The position numbers and the translations under genes are program-made. Positions 54,892 through 63,264 of a stretch of DNA of 64,000 bases are shown piece after piece (within the stretch, counting starts at the first letter, position 1; each line of letters begins with the position of its first letter). The stretch is from contig NZ_QLAE01000013.1 of assembly GCF_005876855.1 (NCBI RefSeq), positions 43,270 to 107,269 of the forward strand. Reading direction: 5' to 3'. The stretch comes from Stutzerimonas nosocomialis. GTDB taxonomy: Bacteria; Pseudomonadota; Gammaproteobacteria; Pseudomonadales; Pseudomonadaceae. Under the pieces are notes generated by a model. That model was not told where the DNA came from, ran no database searches, and saw nothing but the letters and a program-made list of their open reading frames with translations.

Positions 54892-56574
54892 TCAGTCATC
54901 CAGGTCCGCGGGCCGAGTGTCCTGCAGCTGGCGCCAGTGGGCAAGCACGCCTTCGGGGGCCCAGAGCTGGGGTTCCGATGCCTGGTACTGCTCGGCCTCC
55001 TCCTGTTCGGCAACGTGGGCCTTCGCCAGTTCGAAGGCTTCGGCCAGATCGCGGGTGCGGCTCATCGCCTCGGCGAACAGCGCGCGGCCGAAATAGGTGA
55101 AATCGCTCTCTTCCGAGCAGCCGAAGGAAACCCGGTCGGCTCGGGCGGCGGTCATCACCAGGGTGCGTTCGTCCTTGAGCGGCTCGATGAAGCCGCCGGA
55201 GTAGCAGGCCGAGATGATCACCACCTTGTTGCGATCGGCCAGCGGCTGCAGCAGGCGGGCAAGGTCGGCTGCCGGCAGGTCTTCCAGGGTCAGGCGCGGC
55301 TGGACGACGGCCAGCTGGTGGTCCGCCGAGCCGTGGCTGGTGAAGTAGAAGAACAGCAGGTCTTCCGGACCGCTGGCCCGCGCCAGGGCCTCGATCGCCC
55401 GGCGAAGGTTCTCGCGGGTCGCCAGCGGGCGGTCGGCCAGGTGGTCGCGGTGGTTGACCAGCGTAACCTGTCCATGGGCATGGTAGCGCTCGCGGAGCAG
55501 GCGGCTGACGAAGTCGGACTCGCGCAGGAATACGCTCTGCTGGCCGTCGCCGGCGAAGATCAGGCCGTAGAGTTCGGTGGCGGGGGTCGAGGCGGGCAGG
55601 GCGCCGAGCGCTTCGTCGAGCAGGCGCCCCTGGTTCAGCAGGCCGACTTCCAGGGGATCGGCCAGCGGCTGACCCTGTTCGTCAGCAGCGCGGCGCCCGC
55701 TGCGCCAGGTGCCCGCTTCGCGACGCCCGTCGGCGAGCACGCGTTCGCCCTTGCCGTGGAACTGGCCGAAGCGGAAACCGCCCTGGTAATGGCTGCCGTC
55801 GGGCAGCTCGAGGCGGCCCTGGCCGTGGTAGCGCCAGCCGCGAAAGCCGCCCTCGTAGCGGCTGCCGTCGCTGCCGATGTGCTGGCCTTGTCCGGTCAGT
55901 TCGCCCTGGCTGAAGGTGCCGCTCCAGTGATCGCCGCTGGCGCTTTCGTAGCGTCCCTGACCCTCCATGCGGTCGTTGGCGAAGCCGCCTTCGTAGCGTT
56001 CGCCGTCGGCGGAAACGAAGCTGCCCGGGCCGTCGAGCACGCCATTGACGAAGTGCCCCTGGTAGGTGTCGGCACCGTCACGGCGGATGCCCTCGCCGTG
56101 TGGCTGGCCGCCGGCGAACTGGCCTTCGTATACCTGTCCGTCGGGATAGGTCAGGCGGCCGTGCCCGTGGTAGCGGTCACGCAGGAATTCACCTTCATAA
56201 CGCATGCCGTCCTGGCTGAAGACGCCCTTGCCCTCCATTCGGCCGAGGCGGAACTGGCCTTCGTAGAGGGCGCCTTCGGCGTAGCGGAAGACCCCGACGC
56301 CGTCGAACAGCCCGGCGGCGAACTCGCCTTCGTAGCGGTCGCCGCTGGGGCCTTGCCAGATGCCCGGCCCGCTCAGCAGGCCGGCTTCGAAAGTGCCGAT
56401 ATAGAAGCTGCCGTTGGGGTAGTCGATGCGTCCTTCGCCCTGCAGCAGGCCGTCGACGACCTCGCCCCGGTAACGCCCGCCGTCGGGCAGTCTCGCATCG
56501 GGCGGGATCAGGGGTTCGCCCTCGCCGCAGGCGGCGAGGAGCAGGGCAAGCGTGAGGGGCAACAGGCGGCGCAT
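54892..56574 (-). CDS. MORN-repeat lipoprotein with legumain-like (C13) caspase-fold protease domain
   Basis: A 560-residue predicted lipoprotein. The signal peptide ends in the lipobox LAAC with Cys16. Residues about 34-290 contain eleven MORN repeats (YEGEF/YQGHF-type cores, each followed by a G-x-G turn). From about 330 onward is a C13/legumain-like caspase-fold domain with the catalytic pair His414 (TSHGSADH) and Cys457 (ISACYSGGF). The protein would sit in the envelope with the protease on the periplasmic side. The start ATG at 56574 has GAGAG five bases upstream. It is 18 bases upstream of the oxidoreductase gene on the same strand. The function is not known to me. Confidence 0.82.
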   Translation of the reverse strand: MRRLLPLTLALLLAACGEGEPLIPPDARLPDGGRYRGEVVDGLLQGEGRIDYPNGSFYIGTFEAGLLSGPGIWQGPSGDRYEGEFAAGLFDGVGVFRYAEGALYEGQFRLGRMEGKGVFSQDGMRYEGEFLRDRYHGHGRLTYPDGQVYEGQFAGGQPHGEGIRRDGADTYQGHFVNGVLDGPGSFVSADGERYEGGFANDRMEGQGRYESASGDHWSGTFSQGELTGQGQHIGSDGSRYEGGFRGWRYHGQGRLELPDGSHYQGGFRFGQFHGKGERVLADGRREAGTWRSGRRAADEQGQPLADPLEVGLLNQGRLLDEALGALPASTPATELYGLIFAGDGQQSVFLRESDFVSRLLRERYHAHGQVTLVNHRDHLADRPLATRENLRRAIEALARASGPEDLLFFYFTSHGSADHQLAVVQPRLTLEDLPAADLARLLQPLADRNKVVIISACYSGGFIEPLKDERTLVMTAARADRVSFGCSEESDFTYFGRALFAEAMSRTRDLAEAFELAKAHVAEQEEAEQYQASEPQLWAPEGVLAHWRQLQDTRPADLDD

Positions 56575-56647
56575 ACGGGCTCTCGGCGTTCGGGTGCCGG
56601 CAGTATGCCGCAAAGCGGTGACGCCGGCGTGCGCCGCAGCCGCGCGT

Positions 56648-57103
56648 TCAGACGAAGCAGAGGGCCAGGGTCTCGGCGATGTAGGCCGGCTTTTCGCCCC
56701 CCTCGATTTCCATTTCGGCGCGGGCCTTGAGCAGCCATTGGCCGGGGTTCTTCTCGTAGGCGTCGAGCAGCGTGACTTTCAGGCGTACCCGCGACCCGAC
56801 CTTGACCGGCTGGATGAAGCGCACGCTGTCGAGCCCGTAGTTGATGCCCATCTTCATGCCTTCGGGGCGCACCAGCAGGTCGCCCATCAACGCCGGGATC
56901 AGCGAGAGCGAGAGGAAGCCGTGGGCGATGGTGGTGCCGAAGGGGGTGAGCTTGGCCTTTTCCGGATCGACATGGATGAACTGGTGGTCGCCCGTGCAAT
57001 CGGCGAAGCGGTCGATGCGGTCCTGGTCGATGGTCAACCACTCGGATCGGCCGAGGTCCTTGCCTATATAGTCCTTCAGTTCTGTAACGGGAACTTGCGG
57101 CAT
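56648..57103 (-). CDS. MaoC-like (R)-specific enoyl-CoA hydratase (NodN-like)
   Basis: A 151-residue hotdog-fold enzyme of the MaoC/NodN dehydratase group. The hydratase-2 active-site motif is present as CTGDHQFIHVDPEKA (Asp39 and His44), followed by PFGTTIAHGFLSLSL, which forms the acyl tunnel. The probable reaction is hydration of trans-2-enoyl-CoA to (R)-3-hydroxyacyl-CoA. The start ATG at 57103 has AGGAG six bases upstream; in-frame codons farther up are not family-like. It is 73 bases upstream of the MORN lipoprotein gene, and it is divergent from lrgA with its promoter in between. Confidence 0.88.
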   Translation of the reverse strand: MPQVPVTELKDYIGKDLGRSEWLTIDQDRIDRFADCTGDHQFIHVDPEKAKLTPFGTTIAHGFLSLSLIPALMGDLLVRPEGMKMGINYGLDSVRFIQPVKVGSRVRLKVTLLDAYEKNPGQWLLKARAEMEIEGGEKPAYIAETLALCFV

Positions 57104-57248
57104 GGGTGCTCCTGAAGAGGTCTTGTTATGGGAGACCGGTAGATCAGCATGCGTCTTGCAGGGGGTCAACCAAGCATGGCCGTGGCGAATGACCCGCCAT
57201 AGCGTGCCGCCGAGGGTGGCACCGGCTTCGCCGGTTGCGCTCTATCCC

Positions 57249-57254
57249 TATAAT
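57249..57254 (+). promoter_or_regulatory. Probable -10 box of lrgA operon
   Basis: Perfect TATAAT at 57249-57254, 29 bases upstream of the lrgA start, which is preceded by AAGGAGG (57270-57276). The -35 region is poor. Confidence 0.55.
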
Positions 57255-57282
57255 GCCCGCCCATTTTTTAAGGAGGCTCCCG

Positions 57283-57645
57283 ATGTTGCTACGTGGCCTG
57301 ACCTGGCTGGTCCTGTTTCAGTTGCTGGGGACGGCGATCAACGTGCTGTTCCTGTCCATCCTGCCGGGCCCGATCATCGGATTGCTGCTGCTGTTCGTGA
57401 CCCTGCTGGTGCGCGGCAGCGCCGGCCAGTCGCTGCAGCTCGCGGCCAGCAGCCTGCTGCGTTATCTGCCCCTGCTGCTGGTGCCGCCCGCGGTCGGTGT
57501 GATGGCCTATACCGGCGCGATCGTGCAGGACTTCTGGGCAATCGTCGGGGTGCTGGTGCTGTCGCTGGTGATTTCGCTGGTGTTCACCGGCTGGCTGATG
57601 CAGGCCCTGATCCGGCGCCAGCAGCGTCGTCGGGAGGCCGCATGA
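57283..57645 (+). CDS. lrgA: CidA/LrgA family holin-like protein
   Basis: A 120-residue membrane protein with four hydrophobic helices, the size of CidA/LrgA proteins. It contains ILPGPIIGLLLLF, the conserved P-G-P-I-I-G-L block of the family, and ends in a basic tail (RRQQRRRE). These proteins are reported as holin/antiholin-like or as metabolite (pyruvate/lactate) transport partners. The start ATG at 57283 is set by AAGGAGG six bases upstream. The stop overlaps the ATG of the lrgB gene (ATGA), so both are co-translated. Confidence 0.88.
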   Translation: MLLRGLTWLVLFQLLGTAINVLFLSILPGPIIGLLLLFVTLLVRGSAGQSLQLAASSLLRYLPLLLVPPAVGVMAYTGAIVQDFWAIVGVLVLSLVISLVFTGWLMQALIRRQQRRREAA

Positions 57646-58358
57646 CCGTGCAATGGCAGGCGGCGTGGCAAGCGGTGGTGCAGCATCCCCTGTTCGCGGT
57701 GGCGATCACCCTCGCGGTGTATCAGCTGGCCTGCGCCGCCTACGAGAAAACCCGCTGGGTGTTCCTGCAGCCGGTGCTGGTCTCGATGGTGCTGGTGATC
57801 GGCGTGCTGCTGGCCTGCGGTATCGAGTATGCCGACTACGCTGCGGACGCCCAGTGGCTGACCGTGCTGCTCGGGCCGGCGACCGTGGCCCTGGCGGTGC
57901 CGCTCTATCTGAATCTGCGGCGGATTCGCGAGCTCTTCGGCCCGATCATGCTGACGCTGCTCATCGGTGGGGCGAGTGCGACGGCGCTGGGCATGGCCCT
58001 GGCCTGGGCATTCGGCATCGAGCGCCTGATGCTCATGACCCTGGCGCCCAAGTCGGTGACCTCGCCCATCGCCATGCTGGTGGCCGGACAGATCGGCGGC
58101 ATCGCCGCGCTGGCGGCGGTGTTCGTGATGATCACCGGGGTGCTGGGCGCGATCCTCGGGCCGGAACTGTTGCGCCGCTTTGGTGTTCAGCATCCTGCGG
58201 CCCGCGGTATGGCGCTGGGGCTGACCTCGCATGCGGTCGGCACGGCCCAGGCGTTGCAGGAGAGTGACGAGTGCGGTGCCTTTGCGGCGCTCGCGATGAG
58301 CTTGATGGGCGTGATGACCGCGGTGCTGTTGCCCCTGGCCGTCAGTCTGTTGCTGTAA
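57642..58358 (+). CDS. lrgB: LrgB/CidB family protein
   Basis: A 238-residue polytopic membrane protein, usual for LrgB. It includes LAPKSVTSPIAM and GLTSHAVGTAQALQ, the two family motifs, the second placed near the C-terminus. It works with the LrgA-type protein as a two-part complex. Its start overlaps the lrgA stop by four bases. The LON-domain gene starts 12 bases after its stop and is probably in the same transcript. Confidence 0.9.
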   Translation: MTVQWQAAWQAVVQHPLFAVAITLAVYQLACAAYEKTRWVFLQPVLVSMVLVIGVLLACGIEYADYAADAQWLTVLLGPATVALAVPLYLNLRRIRELFGPIMLTLLIGGASATALGMALAWAFGIERLMLMTLAPKSVTSPIAMLVAGQIGGIAALAAVFVMITGVLGAILGPELLRRFGVQHPAARGMALGLTSHAVGTAQALQESDECGAFAALAMSLMGVMTAVLLPLAVSLLL

Positions 58359-58369
58359 TGGAGTCTGTC

Positions 58370-58957
58370 ATGACGCTACCTCTGTTTCCCCTCGACACTG
58401 TGCTTTTCCCCGGTTGCAAGCTCGACCTGCAGCTGTTCGAGGCGCGCTACCTGGACATGGTCAGCCGCTGCATGAAGGAAGGCCACGGTTTCGGCGTGGT
58501 CTGCATCGTCGAAGGCGAGGAGGTGGGGGAGGCGGCCTCCTCGTTTTCCACCTTCGGCTGCGAGGCGCTGATCCGCGACTGGCAGCAGCGGCCCAACGGC
58601 CTGCTGGGTATCCGGGTCGAGGGCGGGCGGCGTTTCAAGGTGCTCAGCGCAGAGGTGCAGCGCGATCAGCTCACCGTCGCCGAAGTCGAGTGGCTCGAGC
58701 CGGAGCAGGAGCTGCCGCTGCAGGCCGAGCACGCCGACCTGGTCGCGCTGCTCGAGGCGCTGGGTCAGCATCCCCTGGTCGAGGCGCTCGGCATGGGTGG
58801 CGCGGCGGCCGGTCAGCGCGCCCTGGCAAGCCAGCTGGCGTACCTGCTGCCGTTCCAGCCCGAACAGAAGTTGCACCTGTTGCAGCTGGGCGAGCCCCGG
58901 ATGCAGCTCGAGCTGATCCAGTCGTTCCTCGAACGGCTGCAGGATGGCGGCAACTGA
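58370..58957 (+). CDS. LON peptidase substrate-binding domain-containing protein
   Basis: A 195-residue protein consisting of the Lon N-terminal domain only, without ATPase or protease parts. MTLPLFPLDTVLFPGCKLDLQLFEARYLDMV is the classic opening. The ATG at 58370 is preferred, as GGAG lies six bases upstream; ATG at 58358 overlaps the lrgB stop and is an alternative that adds four residues. Homologues of this stand-alone domain are common in pseudomonads and of unknown function. It is convergent with the DedA-PAP2 gene, whose stop is four bases away. Confidence 0.88.
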   Translation: MTLPLFPLDTVLFPGCKLDLQLFEARYLDMVSRCMKEGHGFGVVCIVEGEEVGEAASSFSTFGCEALIRDWQQRPNGLLGIRVEGGRRFKVLSAEVQRDQLTVAEVEWLEPEQELPLQAEHADLVALLEALGQHPLVEALGMGGAAAGQRALASQLAYLLPFQPEQKLHLLQLGEPRMQLELIQSFLERLQDGGN

Positions 58958-58961
58958 GCCG

Positions 58962-60281
58962 TCATTCGTAGCGATACAGCTCGAACGCGCCCGACAGCGC
59001 CCACAGCGCATAGGCGCCGAGCGTGGCCAGGCAGGCCGGCATCAGGACCCACCAGACCTTCGGCGACAGCGCGCCGAGCAGGGTGCGCCATTGGCAGAGC
59101 GCCAGCGAGGCGGCGCAGAACGTCGCGGCCAGCAGCGCGCCGCCGATCACGTCGGTCGGCCAGTGCACGCCGAGGTAGACGCGCGACAGGGCAATGGCAG
59201 TGGCCGGCAGGCTGGCCAGCAGCAGCCAGGTCAGGCGCATGCGCGGCGGCTGGTCGCGTCCGGCGAGCAGCCCGATCACCAGGAAAAAGGCGAAGCTGGC
59301 CGAAGCATGCCCTGAGGGGAAGCTGTAGGAACTCAAGGGCTCCAGGATCACCTCCGGGCGCATCCTGGCAAAGGCGGCTTTCAGCGCGCCGTTGGCAAAT
59401 GCCGTGCCGAGCAGGGCGATGATGGCGAACACGGCCGCGCGCCATTGGCGCATCACCAGCAGCAGCGAGCAGAGCAGTACACCGGCCAGCAGCTGGGCGC
59501 GGAAGTCGCCGAAGCGGGTCACCACGACCATGAAGCGATCCAGGCCGGGGCTGCGCTCGCCCTGGATCACCGCCAGCAGGCCTTCGTCGAATTCCTTGAA
59601 GTAGGGCCAGGCGAAGAACAGTGCGAGCAGCGCGCAGCCGCTGAGCAGGGTGGCCAGCCGGCTGGTCCAGCGCAGTCGATTCAGGCTGCCATGCACGGTC
59701 ACGCCGAGCACCAGCAGCAGGCCGCCGACGATGATCGCCGCCTCGCCCCAGAAACCTTCCGGCAGCGGCAGGCGGAACGCGGCGCCTGCCGTCCAGCCCG
59801 GCAGCAGGTAGGCCATCGCCCAGCCGGCCGAGGCCAGCAGGCTGACCAGCAGGAAGCGGCCGAACGGCATGTCCAGCATGCCGGCGGTCATCGGCAGCAT
59901 CGGTCGTAGCGGCCCGATGAAACGGCCCACCAGCAGGCTCGCCACCCCGTAGCGCTGGAAGTAGCCTTCGGCCCGCAGCAGCCATTCGGGGTGGTTGCGC
60001 AGGGGGCGGATCTTGCGGATGTTCTGGTGATAGCGGCGGCCCAGGGCGTAGGAGAGCAGATCGCCCAGCAGGCCGCCGATATAGCCCAGCAGCAGCGTTT
60101 CGCCCAGCCCCAGTGCGCCGCTGCCCGCCAGCATGGAGATGGCGAACAGCAGGACGGTCCCCGGGACGAGCAGGCCGACGACGGCCAGGCATTCGACGCA
60201 GGCGGCGATCAGCAGCGCGAGGCCGAGCCACTGGGGCTGGGCGCCCAGCCAGCCGGTGATTGTTTCGAGCCACTGGCCCAT
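58962..60281 (-). CDS. DedA-PAP2 fusion membrane protein
   Basis: 439 residues. The N-terminal half is a DedA/SNARE-associated (VTT) domain: [25 protein letters not shown] and [18 protein letters not shown]-like GRFIGPLRP. DedA proteins help recycle or flip undecaprenyl phosphate and lipids. The C-terminal half is a PAP2 phosphatase: KAAFARMRP (motif 1), YSFPSGHAS (motif 2) and [12 protein letters not shown] (motif 3), all intact. A lipid-phosphate phosphatase coupled to a lipid transporter is the natural inference. The start ATG at 60281 has AAGGAG upstream. It is divergent from proA. Confidence 0.9.
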   Translation of the reverse strand: MGQWLETITGWLGAQPQWLGLALLIAACVECLAVVGLLVPGTVLLFAISMLAGSGALGLGETLLLGYIGGLLGDLLSYALGRRYHQNIRKIRPLRNHPEWLLRAEGYFQRYGVASLLVGRFIGPLRPMLPMTAGMLDMPFGRFLLVSLLASAGWAMAYLLPGWTAGAAFRLPLPEGFWGEAAIIVGGLLLVLGVTVHGSLNRLRWTSRLATLLSGCALLALFFAWPYFKEFDEGLLAVIQGERSPGLDRFMVVVTRFGDFRAQLLAGVLLCSLLLVMRQWRAAVFAIIALLGTAFANGALKAAFARMRPEVILEPLSSYSFPSGHASASFAFFLVIGLLAGRDQPPRMRLTWLLLASLPATAIALSRVYLGVHWPTDVIGGALLAATFCAASLALCQWRTLLGALSPKVWWVLMPACLATLGAYALWALSGAFELYRYE

Positions 60282-60443
60282 GCGGACTCCTTGTTCGGCG
60301 GTGCAGCTTCGACTCGGTCGGGATGCGGTGGTTTCACCCTCGCGGCGCTGTCAATTCATGGATGGCGCGGCCCCGGTCGCATCGGTACACAGGATATTTC
60401 GTCCATCCGGCGAGCCACGCTGTGCGTGGCCTGGCGCGACGGC

Positions 60444-60449
60444 TATAAT
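60444..60449 (+). promoter_or_regulatory. Probable -10 box of proA
   Basis: TATAAT at 60444-60449, 34 bases before the proA start codon. The -35 is unclear. Confidence 0.5.
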
Positions 60450-60483
60450 CAGCCGCTTTCCCTTCAGCCAGGCCAGCTCCACC

Positions 60484-61749
60484 ATGACCGAGTCCGTACT
60501 CGACTACATGACCCGCTTGGGTCGCGCGGCGCGCGACGCGTCGCGGGTGCTCGCACGAGCCAGCACCGCCCAGAAGAACCGCGCCCTGCAGGCCGCCGCG
60601 GCGGCGCTGGATGCGGCGCGCCCGGAGCTGGCGGCGGCCAACGCGCGCGATCTGGAAGCGGGGCGGGCCAGCGGACTGGACGCGGCCATGCTCGACCGCC
60701 TGGCGCTGACGCCGGCGCGGGTCGACGACATGATCGAAGGCCTGCGCCAGGTCGCCACGCTACCCGATCCGATCGGCGAGATCCGTGACATGCGCTTTCT
60801 GCCCTCCGGAATCCAGGTCGGCAAGATGCGCGTGCCGCTGGGCGTGGTGGGCATCATCTACGAATCGCGGCCCAACGTGACCATCGACGCCGCCAGCCTG
60901 TGCCTGAAATCGGGCAACGCCACCATCCTGCGCGGCGGCTCGGAGGCGATCCATTCCAACCAGGCGATCGCTCGCTGCATCGGCCTCGGCCTGGCCGAAG
61001 CGGGGCTGCCGGAGACGGCGGTACAGGTGGTCGAGACCACCGATCGCGCGGCGGTCGGTGCGCTGATCAGCATGCCGGACTACGTCGACGTGATCGTTCC
61101 GCGCGGCGGCAAGGGCCTGATCGAGCGCATCAGCCGCGAGGCGCGGGTGCCGGTGATCAAACACCTGGACGGTATCTGCCACGTCTACATCGACCAGGCG
61201 GCCGACGTGGACAAGGCCATCCGTATCGCCGACAACGCCAAGACCCAGCGCTTCGCCCCGTGCAACACCATGGAGACGCTGCTGGTGCACCAGGCGATGG
61301 CCGCGACGGTGCTGCCGCCGCTGGCCGGCATCTATCGCGAGAAGGGCGTCGAGCTGCGCGGTTGCCCGCGTACCTGCGAGCTGCTCGGCAGCGATGTGCT
61401 GGCCGCCAGCGAAGAAGACTGGTCGACCGAATACAACGCGCCGATCCTGTCGATCCGCCTCGTCGACTCCCTGGACGAGGCCATCGAGCACATCAACCGC
61501 TACGGCTCGCAGCACACCGATGCGATCGTGACCGAAAACTTCACCGACGCGCGGCGCTTCCTCACCGAAGTCGACTCCAGCTCGGTGATGGTCAATGCCT
61601 CGACCCGTTTCGCCGACGGCTTCGAGTACGGGCTGGGGGCCGAGATCGGCATCTCCACCGACAAGCTGCACGCCCGTGGTCCGGTTGGTCTGGAAGGCCT
61701 GACCAGCGAAAAATACGTGGTCTTCGGCAACGGTCACATCCGCACCTGA
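60484..61749 (+). CDS. proA: Gamma-glutamyl phosphate reductase
   Basis: A 421-residue aldehyde-dehydrogenase-fold enzyme that makes glutamate 5-semialdehyde in proline synthesis. The nucleophile Cys260 lies in [27 protein letters not shown] is in the NADPH-binding half. The length is typical (about 420). The start ATG at 60484 gives MTESVLDYM; a longer in-frame opening upstream is antisense to the DedA-PAP2 gene. The stop overlaps the nadD ATG by one base (TGATG), the usual proA-nadD-rsfS-rlmH-mrdA order. Confidence 0.96.
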   Translation: MTESVLDYMTRLGRAARDASRVLARASTAQKNRALQAAAAALDAARPELAAANARDLEAGRASGLDAAMLDRLALTPARVDDMIEGLRQVATLPDPIGEIRDMRFLPSGIQVGKMRVPLGVVGIIYESRPNVTIDAASLCLKSGNATILRGGSEAIHSNQAIARCIGLGLAEAGLPETAVQVVETTDRAAVGALISMPDYVDVIVPRGGKGLIERISREARVPVIKHLDGICHVYIDQAADVDKAIRIADNAKTQRFAPCNTMETLLVHQAMAATVLPPLAGIYREKGVELRGCPRTCELLGSDVLAASEEDWSTEYNAPILSIRLVDSLDEAIEHINRYGSQHTDAIVTENFTDARRFLTEVDSSSVMVNASTRFADGFEYGLGAEIGISTDKLHARGPVGLEGLTSEKYVVFGNGHIRT

Positions 61750-62393
61750 TGGGACGGCGAATTGGCGTCCTGGGAGGGACCTTCGACCCGGTACACATCG
61801 GCCACCTGCGTGGTGCGCTGGAGGTCGCCGAGCAGTTCGCCCTCGACGAGTTGCGCCTGATTCCCAATTCGCAGCCGCCGCACCGCGGCGTTCCCAGCAG
61901 CAGCGCGGCCGATCGCCTGGCCATGGTGCAGTGCGCGGTCGCCGACGTACCACCGCTGACGGTGGACGCGCGCGAGCTGGGACGCGACCTGCCGTCGTAC
62001 ACCATCGACACGCTGGAGTCGCTGCGTGCCGAGCTGTCGGCGGACGACGGGCTGTACCTGCTGCTGGGCTGGGATGCCTTCTGCGGCCTGCCGGGCTGGC
62101 ACCGTTGGGAGGAATTGCTCGACCACTGCCACATCCTGGTGCTGCAGCGTCCGGACGCCGACATGGATGCGCCCGAGGCGCTGCGCGACCTGCTCGCCGG
62201 GCGCAGCGTCAGCGATCCCCAGGCGCTGCAGGGCAGCGGCGGACAGATCGCGTTCGTCTGGCAGACGCCGCTTGAGGTGTCCGCCACCCAGATTCGCCAG
62301 CTTCTCGCCAGCGGCAAGTCGGTCCGATTCCTGGTACCCGATGCCGTACTGGCCTATATCAATGCGCACGGACTGTACCGTGCGCCGAACTGA
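61749..62393 (+). CDS. nadD: Nicotinate-nucleotide adenylyltransferase
   Basis: A 214-residue enzyme that makes nicotinic acid adenine dinucleotide in NAD synthesis. [12 protein letters not shown] holds the HxGH nucleotide-transfer motif, and SATQIR matches the (S/T)x4-R motif near the C-terminus. It overlaps the proA stop by one base. It is followed by rsfS after 14 bases. Confidence 0.95.
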   Translation: MGRRIGVLGGTFDPVHIGHLRGALEVAEQFALDELRLIPNSQPPHRGVPSSSAADRLAMVQCAVADVPPLTVDARELGRDLPSYTIDTLESLRAELSADDGLYLLLGWDAFCGLPGWHRWEELLDHCHILVLQRPDADMDAPEALRDLLAGRSVSDPQALQGSGGQIAFVWQTPLEVSATQIRQLLASGKSVRFLVPDAVLAYINAHGLYRAPN

Positions 62394-62407
62394 GGTTGTT
62401 TCACGTT

Positions 62408-62767
62408 ATGCAAAATGAATCCCTGGTCCAGCTGGCAGTCGCCGCGCTGGAAGATCTGAAGGCTCAGGACATCGTCAACATCGATGTCCGCGGCAAGACC
62501 AGCGTGACCGATTTCATGGTCATCGCCAGCGGCACCTCGAGCCGCCACGTCAAATCCCTGGCCGAGAACGTGCTCGAAAAGGTCAAGGAGCAAGGCGTGC
62601 GCCCGCTGGGCAGCGAAGGCCTGGACGGTGGCGAATGGGCGCTGCTCGACCTCGGCGACGTGGTGGTTCACGTGATGCAGGTTCCGACCCGCCAGTTCTA
62701 CGACCTCGAACGCCTGTGGCAGGGCGCCGAGCAGAGCCGTGCGCAGCACCTGGGCGATTCGGAGTAA
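62408..62767 (+). CDS. rsfS: Ribosomal silencing factor RsfS
   Basis: A 119-residue protein of the RsfS/YbeB/Iojap family that binds ribosomal protein uL14 and blocks subunit joining when nutrients run out. [25 protein letters not shown] and [16 protein letters not shown] are the family blocks. The ATG at 62408 is chosen; the ribosome site is weak (GAGG eleven bases away), so initiation may be coupled to nadD. rlmH follows after nine bases. Confidence 0.94.
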   Translation: MQNESLVQLAVAALEDLKAQDIVNIDVRGKTSVTDFMVIASGTSSRHVKSLAENVLEKVKEQGVRPLGSEGLDGGEWALLDLGDVVVHVMQVPTRQFYDLERLWQGAEQSRAQHLGDSE

Positions 62768-62776
62768 GCCGCGACC

Positions 62777-63244
62777 GTGCGCATCAAGCTGATCGCCGTG
62801 GGATCGAAGATGCCGCGCTGGGTGGAGGACGGATGGCAGGAATATGCCAAGCGGATGCCGCCTGAGCTCGGGCTCGAGCTGGTGGAGATCCCGTTGAGCA
62901 CCCGTGGCAAGAATGCCGACGTAGCGCGCTTGATTCGCCAGGAAGGCGAAGCGATGCTGGCGCGCGTGCAACCCGGCGAGCGGGTCGTGACCCTGGAAGT
63001 CACCGGCAAGCCCTGGAGCACCGAGCAGCTGGCAGCCGAACTCGAACGCTGGCGGCTCGACGCGCGCACCGTCAACCTCATGGTGGGCGGCCCCGAGGGG
63101 CTGGCGCCAGAGGTCTGCGCGCGCAGCGAGCAACGCTGGTCGCTGTCGCCGCTGACGCTGCCGCATCCCCTGGTGCGCATCCTGATCGGTGAGCAGATTT
63201 ATCGTGCCTGGACGGTTCTGTCCGGTCATCCCTATCACAAGTAG
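62777..63244 (+). CDS. rlmH: 23S rRNA pseudouridine-1915 N3-methyltransferase RlmH
   Basis: A 155-residue SPOUT-class methyltransferase that methylates pseudouridine 1915 in 23S rRNA. The knotted C-terminal part reads LMVGGPEGL and the protein ends in HPYHK, as in other RlmH proteins. The start is GTG at 62777 ([13 protein letters not shown]). A GGAG overlapping the end of rsfS lies 12 bases upstream. The operon order rsfS-rlmH-mrdA is conserved. Confidence 0.95.
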   Translation: MRIKLIAVGSKMPRWVEDGWQEYAKRMPPELGLELVEIPLSTRGKNADVARLIRQEGEAMLARVQPGERVVTLEVTGKPWSTEQLAAELERWRLDARTVNLMVGGPEGLAPEVCARSEQRWSLSPLTLPHPLVRILIGEQIYRAWTVLSGHPYHK

Positions 63245-63264
63245 TTGTCCGCAAAGCAGTCCCG

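Noticed and set aside
54892-56574. Legumain-like lipoprotein as part of an anti-phage gasdermin or caspase defence system
   Set aside because: Neighbours are an oxidoreductase and a MaoC hydratase; no pore-forming partner, sensor or other defence gene is close.
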